Shown here in pieces: positions 58,130 to 64,000 of a stretch of 64,000 nt of DNA. This DNA comes from DATLMR01 sp964615905 (lineage in GTDB: Bacteria > Acidobacteriota > Blastocatellia > UBA7656), in assembly GCA_964615905.1 (NCBI GenBank), contig CAZTUB010000006.1, positions 273,364 through 337,363 on the forward strand, written 5' to 3'. Both the position numbers and the translations under genes were made by a program. The notes below the pieces were generated by a model. The model was not told where the DNA came from. It saw only the letters and a list, made by a program, of their open reading frames with translations, and ran no database searches. Numbering within the stretch: the stretch's first letter is position 1; each line of letters starts with the position of its first letter.

Positions 58130-61100
58130 GTAGATGCTCCGTCGCCCGCTGCCCTTACGCCGACAACCCTGTCCGTGAAGCCTTCAAACGCATCATCGTG
58201 GCTTATGACAAAGAGCTGGTCGAAATCCTTTATCCGGCCTATCTGTTGCGCAAGGTTGCGCCGCCGCTCCTCATCCATGTTGGTCGTCGGCTCATCGAAA
58301 AATGCGATTCGCATATCGGAAAGCTCTTTTAGCAACGCGAGCCGAACCGAGAGCGCGGCGGCCATCTGCTCGCCTCCCGAAAGACTGGCGAAAGACCTTT
58401 CGTGCCCGTCCTCTTCAAGAACGATCTCGTAACCCATGTCCCATCTGAGCGAGACCATGGGGTTTCCGGTTATCTCGCGATAAAGCTGGTTCGATTCTAT
58501 AGAGATAGATTGCAGATGCGCCTCAGTAACGAACGGACCTGCCTTTTTGAGCATGTCACGGATGAACTCCGTCACTGACAGAAGCTCTCCGAATCTTGCC
58601 TTGCGCATTTCGAGCCGGGTCAGGCGCTCCTTTTCTGCCGTCAGCCGGTCGATCTCGACCCCCAGCTCCGCGAGCCGCTCCATCGCGCCGCTCAACTCAG
58701 AGCTATATGAAGCTGCCTGGTTTATTAAAGTCTCAAGCAGGATTTTTACGGTTTGGTGTTTCGCCTGATCGTACTCTGCGTTGAAACCGGCAAGGTCGCG
58801 CGCGAACTGGTGGGCCTTTGAAGTCGCTTCCTGTAGCTCGTCCGACGCTGCCTTAAGCTCTGCCTCACGCGGTTCGAGCAGCGCGGCAATCGGCTGGTTT
58901 TCGATATAGAGACGGTGGTCTTTCTCGTTTGCGGCGCGGCGGTCGCGCGCGGTGGCAATCTGTTGATCCAGGCCCGAAAAATGTTCAAGCCGCTTGACAA
59001 GATTCTTTATCGACCCGGCGACTTCGCGCTCTCGTCTCGCAAGCTCGGCAGCCTGATCGCGAAGTGCGGGCTCTTTGCTCAACCCCTGCTGCAAGAATCG
59101 CGACCTGCCGCGAGGGTCTTCGAGACTGACAAGCCGGTCTCTTACCGATTCAAGCTCCGGCTGTAGCTTTTCCAGCTCGATGAGACGCGCCTGCATCTGC
59201 TCGCTATTTTTACGCCTTTCACCGCCTTCTGTCTCAAGCCTTTCCTTCCGCTCACGGAGCACGCCGAGCGCCTCATATTTTGTGTAAGCTTCCTGCGCGA
59301 TCTTGAGCTCCTGGTCGAGTGCGGCCAGCCGCCTGTCAAGCTGTCGAACAACTTCAGCGTTTACGCCTGAAGCTTCAATCTCGCTTTCAAGCCGCGCAGC
59401 CTCTTTTCTGCTTATCTCAAGCTCCTGTTGATACCGCCCACGATGAACGCGGTGGCCTTCAAGAGCCGAGGCGGCTTTGAGGGCGTGGCGGGCGGCAATG
59501 AGCTTGTGCTGAATCTCTTTGCGCCTCTTCTCTACAACCGCCAGCCGCTCGCTCTCTGTGCCGACCTGGCTCTCGAAATACTGATCGAGCGTGCGGCCCT
59601 CTTTCATGTTCAAACAACGCTCGGAGAGCAGAGGGCAAAGACCGCCTTCGATTCGCGAAAGTATCTTCTTTTCGCGCTCGATGCTGGCTCTTAGATCGGC
59701 TATCTCTTCCATGGCCGCCTGGTCTTCGGCCTCAAGCTGCGAAAGGCCTGTCGCCATCGCTTCCGCCTCAGCGCCCGCTCGCATATCTTTTTCGATAGTG
59801 GTTATCTCGCCGTTTAACTTGGCGATTGTCTCTTTGACTCGTCTTAGCTCGCGGGCTCGTTCGGTCTTGCGCTCAAGCGCGACCTTTGATTCGCCAAGCT
59901 CAAACTCAAGGTCCCTTCTTTCCTGCTGCAATCGCGGCGCCGCTTCTGCAGGCTCGCGCAGGCTTTCAGCTTCTTCGATACGCTTTTTAAGATCCGAGTA
60001 TTCGGCGCGGAAGGCCGCCAGTTCGCGGTCGACGGCCTCTTTGTGAGTGCGGAGACTAATCAGCTCCCCTAAGACCGTCTGCAAATCTGCCAACCGCGTT
60101 TCAAGCCGCGATTGTTCCTCGGCAAGCGGAGCCAGCCGCTCGATCTCTTCGCGGTCCGAATCGATCTGTGTGAGCTTTTCGCGCACGGACTTGAGCGAAG
60201 CTTCGATCTGGAACGATTCGCGCTCGCGATCCGACACCTCTTTGTTGATTTGATCGCGCTCGGTGGCTTTCGGCCCAAGCTCGTCGAGCAGAAGACTGGC
60301 TTCATTGTAGGCTTTGAATCCTTCGGCGGCTTTGTTAACGGCATCGACCGCCGCGCGAGCGCGAGAAACCTGCTCGGTGATTACCGATTGCCTGCGCGTC
60401 ATATCTTCGATTCTGGTCGCCAGAGCACGGGCGTCGTTTTCGGTTAGCTCAATCTTTCGCTGCAACTGGTCGAGCCGCTCCAGCTCAAGGCGTGTGCGTT
60501 CGCGGTCAGCCTCGGCTTCCGCAAGCGCCTCTCTCATCTGCTCTGCGTGGGCCTCGTACCTCGACTGCTCGGCTAAAAGGTTATCGAGCGCAGCTACCTC
60601 GCCTTCGATCCTGGCGATCTCTTCGCGAATCTCAGCCTCGCGCGTTTCGATCAGCCTGATGAGCGCCCTCATATCGTCGGACGACCGGTGGTACTCGTCC
60701 ACCTTCAAGACCTTATCAAAGCTTATCTTTCGCTTGGCCGGTTGCTCGGCAAAGTCGACTGTGAATGTTCCCTGAGGCACGCCGATGGTCGATGTGAAAA
60801 GCGACTTCAAATCTGTCCCGGCTTCTATTCCGAGGTGTTGCTTGAGCCATGTGCCAACCTGCTGCTTCTGCTCGACGAGCTTGAACTTTGTTACAGGGTC
60901 GTAGATGTAGTAGCCTGTCGAGGTGTCTCTGTGGACAGTGTACTCACGACCGTCGAGCGCCGATTGAAAGGTGATTCGGACAGAGCCTTTCTTCGCGCCG
61001 CGCCGCAGGAAGTCCTCTTTCTTATAGGGCAGGTGGTCGAAAAGAGCCCAGGCTATTGCTTCGATAATCGTGGTCTTTCCCGCGCCGTTCGGCCCGCTTA

Positions 61101-61182
61101 TCGCAGTCACGCCCGGCCCGAATTCATAGCTTCCGGCCTCGTAATTCTTGATGTCTTCCAGTTCAACCCTGGTTATCAACAT
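58126..61182 (-). CDS. Rad50/SbcC-like SMC-type ATPase
   Basis: 1018-aa ABC-type ATPase with long coiled coils. Walker A GPNGAGKTT (about 30-38), signature ASLSGGEQMAAALSVRLALLK and Walker B AFFDEPTTNMDEERR at the C-terminus; the hook in the middle has CPLLSERC, with seven residues between the cysteines' outer positions rather than the CPxC of canonical Rad50. No SbcD/Mre11 nuclease gene lies next to it. The stop overlaps the kinase gene. The ATG has no Shine-Dalgarno. Confidence 0.9.
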   Translation of the reverse strand: MLITRVELEDIKNYEAGSYEFGPGVTAISGPNGAGKTTIIEAIAWALFDHLPYKKEDFLRRGAKKGSVRITFQSALDGREYTVHRDTSTGYYIYDPVTKFKLVEQKQQVGTWLKQHLGIEAGTDLKSLFTSTIGVPQGTFTVDFAEQPAKRKISFDKVLKVDEYHRSSDDMRALIRLIETREAEIREEIARIEGEVAALDNLLAEQSRYEAHAEQMREALAEAEADRERTRLELERLDQLQRKIELTENDARALATRIEDMTRRQSVITEQVSRARAAVDAVNKAAEGFKAYNEASLLLDELGPKATERDQINKEVSDRERESFQIEASLKSVREKLTQIDSDREEIERLAPLAEEQSRLETRLADLQTVLGELISLRTHKEAVDRELAAFRAEYSDLKKRIEEAESLREPAEAAPRLQQERRDLEFELGESKVALERKTERARELRRVKETIAKLNGEITTIEKDMRAGAEAEAMATGLSQLEAEDQAAMEEIADLRASIEREKKILSRIEGGLCPLLSERCLNMKEGRTLDQYFESQVGTESERLAVVEKRRKEIQHKLIAARHALKAASALEGHRVHRGRYQQELEISRKEAARLESEIEASGVNAEVVRQLDRRLAALDQELKIAQEAYTKYEALGVLRERKERLETEGGERRKNSEQMQARLIELEKLQPELESVRDRLVSLEDPRGRSRFLQQGLSKEPALRDQAAELARREREVAGSIKNLVKRLEHFSGLDQQIATARDRRAANEKDHRLYIENQPIAALLEPREAELKAASDELQEATSKAHQFARDLAGFNAEYDQAKHQTVKILLETLINQAASYSSELSGAMERLAELGVEIDRLTAEKERLTRLEMRKARFGELLSVTEFIRDMLKKAGPFVTEAHLQSISIESNQLYREITGNPMVSLRWDMGYEIVLEEDGHERSFASLSGGEQMAAALSVRLALLKELSDMRIAFFDEPTTNMDEERRRNLAQQIGRIKDFDQLFVISHDDAFEGFTDRVVGVRAAGDGAST

Positions 61183-61324
61183 AGTTTTTGCGCTCTTTTC
61201 GCTTTCGATAATTGCTATGAGGAATCGATGCAGGTAAATTTTAGCATGTGGCCGCGCGGGTGGCGAAACCTAGATCACCCGAACGCATGTCAAAGAATAA
61301 CGCTTGCCGATACGGAGAAGAACA

Positions 61325-61591
61325 ATGATTGAGCTACGAGGCGTCGAATCGCGCAGCCCACAGGCGAGCGCTGATGAGCCAACGCGGTACAAGATTATCT
61401 CTAGCGAGGCGGCAGAGCTAAAGCCGGGCGACGAGTTTCTCTTGCTCGTCGGCGAGCCCGACCACCCGCGCCGCGAGCAGTACGGCTTGCCGCTCCGCAT
61501 AACCGATAGAGTAGCCCCTGAGGAAGATGATGTGATAGTCGAGCAAAGCGGCAGGTCGCTCGTGGCGCAAAAAGTCCCCGAGTTCATCTGA
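61325..61591 (+). CDS. Small hypothetical protein, 88 aa
   Basis: Begins MIELRGVESRSPQASADE and contains a beta-hairpin-like part (ELKPGDEFLLLVGEPDHPRREQYGLPLRI...VIVEQSGRSLVAQK). No family recognised; the pattern suggests a small beta domain. GGAG lies 7 nt before the ATG 61325, which is preferred over an upstream reading to 61304. It is divergent from the Rad50-like gene and is followed by a promoter for the next gene. Confidence 0.6.
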   Translation: MIELRGVESRSPQASADEPTRYKIISSEAAELKPGDEFLLLVGEPDHPRREQYGLPLRITDRVAPEEDDVIVEQSGRSLVAQKVPEFI

Positions 61592-61620
61592 TTGACTTGC
61601 ACACGGCGAGCGGCTAGAAT
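61592..61620 (+). promoter_or_regulatory. Promoter of the heme/PHM-like gene
   Basis: TTGACT, 17-bp spacer, TAGAAT, directly after the small gene's stop, about 73 nt before the ATG at 61694. Confidence 0.65.
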
Positions 61621-61693
61621 CTGCGCGCCAGTGGAGTGATCTCTCAAGTTAAATCAGCTTTAACTGAATAAATCGGGTGGAGTCAGGCGACGT

Positions 61694-62917
61694 ATGAAAA
61701 AAATCTGCTTTGTGACCGCTCTGTTTTTTACCTGCTTCGTCTTGTCGAGCTCGGCTTCTGACAAGAGAACTGCTGTAACAACCTTCAGCAAGGACGTGGC
61801 CCCGATCTTTTACAAGAACTGCATGTCCTGCCACAGGCAGGGAGAGATCGCGCCGATGTCGCTTGTGACCTATAAAGAGGTCAGGCCGTGGGCAAAGTCT
61901 ATCCGCGAAAAGGTCCTTACGCGCACGATGCCGCCGTGGCACGCAGACCCCGGCGTCGGGCACTGGGCGAATGATCGCAGGATGAGCCAGGAAGAGATAG
62001 ACACAATCGTCCGTTGGGTAGACCAGGGCGCAAAAGAAGGCAACTCAAAAGAGATGCCCGCTCCGCCGAAGCTCAATTCAGGCTGGCAGATCGGCGAGCC
62101 CGACATGATATTTCACATGCCTGCGGAGTTCACGATCCCCGCCGAAGGCGAGGTCGCTTATCAATACTTCCGCGTGCCGACGAACTTCAAAGAGGACCGT
62201 TACGTTCAGGCGATGGAGGCCCGCGCGGGGAACCTGTCGGTCGTGCACCATATCGTCATATATGTCCGCGAGCCTGGATTCAAACGGTCGAAAAAGCTCG
62301 ACCTGGGCGAAGGGCTCCTGGGCGCGCTTTCGCCGGGACAGACTCCGTTTGTAGCACAGCCCGGCACGGCGAAGCTTATCAAAGCGGGCTCGGAGCTGAT
62401 CTTTCAATTGCACTACACGCCCAACGGCAAAGAGGCGAAGGACCGCTCTTACATTGGCCTGATCTTTGCCAAGCAGCCCGTCGAAAAAGTGATAACGACG
62501 ACCGCCGCGTTCGAGATCAGGTTCGCGATCCCGCCCGGCGCTCCAAATCACGAAGTAAAGGCAAGCTACGAATTCGAGCAGGATTCACAGATCGTCAGCT
62601 TCATGCCTCACATGCACCTGCGCGGGAAAGACATTACATACAAGGCGACTTACCCGGACGGTCGCAGCGAGACGTTGCTCCATATTCCGCGTTACGATTT
62701 CGGCTGGCAGGTCTACTACTACCCGAAACGCCCGATAGAGATTCCGAAGGGCACAAAGATGGAGGTCGTCGCGCATTTTGATAATTCCGCCAAAAATCGC
62801 TTAAACCCCGACCCGACAAAGGAGGTGCGCTTTGGCGAGCAGACCTGGGACGAGATGATGAACGGCTTTTTCGATTACATCGTCGTAGCTCCAAAGCAAG
62901 GAGACAGGTCGCGCTAG
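61694..62917 (+). CDS. Exported c-type heme protein fused to a PHM-like (copper monooxygenase) domain
   Basis: 407 aa. Signal peptide, then a cytochrome c-like segment with CMSCH (Cys43, Cys46, His47) and the Met/Pro ligand region IVRWVDQGAKEG. From about residue 120 a peptidylglycine monooxygenase-like fold follows (LSVVHHIVIYVREP with two His, FQLHYTPNG, FMPHMHLRGKDITYKATYPDG and the final FGEQTWDEMMNGF with a Met). The copper ligand pattern HH / H.Y / HMH / M resembles the two copper sites. Such fusions occur in Acidobacteria and Planctomycetes. Substrate is unknown. The gene has its own promoter. Confidence 0.85.
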   Translation: MKKICFVTALFFTCFVLSSSASDKRTAVTTFSKDVAPIFYKNCMSCHRQGEIAPMSLVTYKEVRPWAKSIREKVLTRTMPPWHADPGVGHWANDRRMSQEEIDTIVRWVDQGAKEGNSKEMPAPPKLNSGWQIGEPDMIFHMPAEFTIPAEGEVAYQYFRVPTNFKEDRYVQAMEARAGNLSVVHHIVIYVREPGFKRSKKLDLGEGLLGALSPGQTPFVAQPGTAKLIKAGSELIFQLHYTPNGKEAKDRSYIGLIFAKQPVEKVITTTAAFEIRFAIPPGAPNHEVKASYEFEQDSQIVSFMPHMHLRGKDITYKATYPDGRSETLLHIPRYDFGWQVYYYPKRPIEIPKGTKMEVVAHFDNSAKNRLNPDPTKEVRFGEQTWDEMMNGFFDYIVVAPKQGDRSR

Positions 62918-62992
62918 CGCGTTGATTATTTCCGGTCGGGCTTATAAGATTGGCCCCGCTAGCCACAACCCTTCGGCACGGCGGTTGGATAG

Positions 62993-63421
62993 ATGATTAT
63001 TATCTTACTGACTATCGCGATCATCCTGCTGGCTGCGCTCGGCCAGTCACTTTTCAGAAAGCTACGCAAGATTCGAGAGCGACGCATGGCCGAAGCAACC
63101 TACGATACTGCTGTCAGGCTCTGGAGCTATGCGGCGCAGGTCAGGACGGAGATCGACGAGATGCTGCGTAAAGGTAGCGGCGTTTTGAGCTACGCAAGCA
63201 TCGCCGTGCCGCACAGCCCCGGATACAAGTTCTCGCTTGAGCTTGAAGCCCACAGGTTCCGCGTCCACGCACTTCCTCTCAAGTACGGCAAGACCGCTCG
63301 CCTTTCGCTATTTGTTGACGAAAGCCTTACGGTTCGGGCATCGGATCGCGCGGGAGATTTCGCCACGGTCGACGACGGCGAGTATGAAGGGCTTCCCTCC
63401 GATCAGGCGACAAAGGACTGA
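62993..63421 (+). CDS. Membrane-anchored protein of unknown function, 142 aa
   Basis: A single N-terminal helix (MIIILLTIAIILLAALGQ) is followed by a basic stretch and a small domain (YDTAVRLWSYAAQVRTEIDEMLRKGS, SYASIAVPHSPGYKFSLELEAHRFRVHALPLKYGKTARLSLFVDESLTVRASD) that looks like a type-II-secretion pseudopilin-like layout without clear family. Its TGA directly precedes the ATG of the dehydrogenase gene, so the two are coupled. A link to lipid metabolism is possible only by position. Confidence 0.65.
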   Translation: MIIILLTIAIILLAALGQSLFRKLRKIRERRMAEATYDTAVRLWSYAAQVRTEIDEMLRKGSGVLSYASIAVPHSPGYKFSLELEAHRFRVHALPLKYGKTARLSLFVDESLTVRASDRAGDFATVDDGEYEGLPSDQATKD

Positions 63422-64000
63422 ATGGACTTTTCCGTTCCTCAAGAATACCTCGACTTCAAGGAAGCCGTTTACCGGTTCTCGAAAGAGCGGCTTGCCCCGC
63501 GAGCGCAGGATCTGGACGCGCGGGCAGAGTTTAGCTGGGACAACTGGCGCGATGTGGCAGGCATGGGACTGCTCGGTCTCCCCTTCCCCGAAAAGTACGG
63601 CGGCAGCGAAGCCTCGCCGCTTGCCACCTGCATCGCGATGGAAGCGATGGGCGCAGCAGGCGTTGACGCAGGGACTTCGCTGGCCTGGGGCGCTCACACG
63701 ATACTTTGCGGGGTCCCGATCTGGCTGCTTGGAAATGAAGATCAAAAACAGAGGTATCTGCCAGGGATTTGCTCAGGCGAGTCTATCGGCGCTTTCGGGT
63801 TGACAGAGCCGGGGTCGGGCTCTGACGCCGCCGGGATGAAGACCTCAGCCGAGCGGCGCGGCGACCGGTGGGTTCTAAACGGCTCAAAGATGTTCATCAC
63901 CAATGCGCCCATCGCGAATCTATTTATCGTCTTCGCCTCGACAAACCGTGAGTCGGGCAATCGCGGCATCTCAGCCTTCATCGTCGAACGCGGCTTCAAG
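63422..64000 (+). CDS. Acyl-CoA dehydrogenase (3' end outside window)
   Basis: FAD-dependent beta-oxidation enzyme. The visible 193 residues include the N-terminal helical domain (PQEYLDFKEAVYRFSKERLAPRA, EKYGGSEASPLATCIAMEAM) and the start of the beta domain with FGLTEPGSGSDAAGMKT, a family signature that contacts FAD, followed by NGSKMFITNAPIANLFIVF. The ORF is open through the last base; the catalytic Glu lies beyond the window. The ATG follows the previous stop without a gap. The substrate chain length cannot be determined. Confidence 0.9.
   Translation, partial: MDFSVPQEYLDFKEAVYRFSKERLAPRAQDLDARAEFSWDNWRDVAGMGLLGLPFPEKYGGSEASPLATCIAMEAMGAAGVDAGTSLAWGAHTILCGVPIWLLGNEDQKQRYLPGICSGESIGAFGLTEPGSGSDAAGMKTSAERRGDRWVLNGSKMFITNAPIANLFIVFASTNRESGNRGISAFIVERGFK

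Noticed and set aside
1378..64000. rRNA, tRNA and insertion sequences
   Set aside because: None was recognised by reading; weak matches did not hold. A covariance-model search would be needed to be sure about small RNAs.

Overview
The window looks like chromosomal DNA of a Gram-negative bacterium, most likely an Acidobacteriota member (Blastocatellia-like). The reasons are an LPS acyltransferase (lpxD), a VWFA protein of the type described from Acidobacteria, futalosine-pathway menaquinone synthesis (mqnE), c-heme/PHM-like and cupredoxin/beta-barrel fusion proteins, two NtrC-type sigma-54 activators and fairly high G+C. Taxonomy is inferred from gene content only. No rRNA, tRNA, CRISPR array, phage or transposon was recognised, and gene density is high.

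Layout. 1-6.5 kb: 3'-part of an NtrC-type regulator, an HtrA protease, the convergent operon GNAT-menC-like-fabG, and an FHA protein. 6.7-10.5 kb: class B PBP and RodA/FtsW, followed by an intergenic region with a sigma-54-type promoter and terminator that frame a likely small RNA. 10.5-20 kb: VWFA protein, acyl-CoA carboxylase, lipoprotein, M48 protease, a class A PBP behind a near-perfect sigma-54 promoter, and a DUF4956 membrane protein. 20-24 kb: a peptide-ligase-like operon (ATP-grasp, permuted ATP-grasp-like, GCS2-type ligase, small membrane protein). 24-33.5 kb: YyaL-like protein, glutaminyl cyclase, CuA-cupredoxin/barrel fusion, MgtE, a ribbon-helix-helix-like protein, a zinc-ribbon protein and MqnE. 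33.6-43 kb: small regulatory and metabolic genes (TetR, RpiA, glutaredoxin, LOG, DUF72, YgfZ, Bcp), then iron-sulfur genes (ErpA, NifU-like, Mrp). 43.2-44.7 kb: an encapsulin locus with shell, ferritin-like cargo carrying a targeting peptide, and an unknown third gene. 44.7-50.3 kb: XerD, LpxD, ParB/ParA, bifunctional nuclease, SSB. 50.3-61.2 kb: a minus-strand run with a Rad50-like ATPase overlapping a histidine kinase, a large cell-envelope protein, RNase HI, glycerate kinase, a lipoprotein and an NtrC-type regulator. 61.3-64 kb: a c-heme/PHM-like oxidoreductase and a truncated acyl-CoA dehydrogenase.

How the parts connect. Cell-wall synthesis appears several times (PBP2-like with RodA, class A PBP, peptidoglycan-binding protein), and one of these genes seems to be under sigma-54 control while the window also holds two sigma-54 activators. 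Iron handling is concentrated at 41.4-44.7 kb, where Fe-S assembly genes lie divergent from an iron-storage encapsulin. parAB at 47-49 kb plus a parS-like 16-mer at 38.27 kb suggest an origin-proximal position, though no dnaA is present.

The most unusual signals are the sigma-54/sRNA unit at 10.29-10.41 kb, the sigma-54 promoter of the class A PBP, the encapsulin third gene, the CuA/beta-barrel fusion, the ligase operon, and two families of intergenic palindromic repeats.
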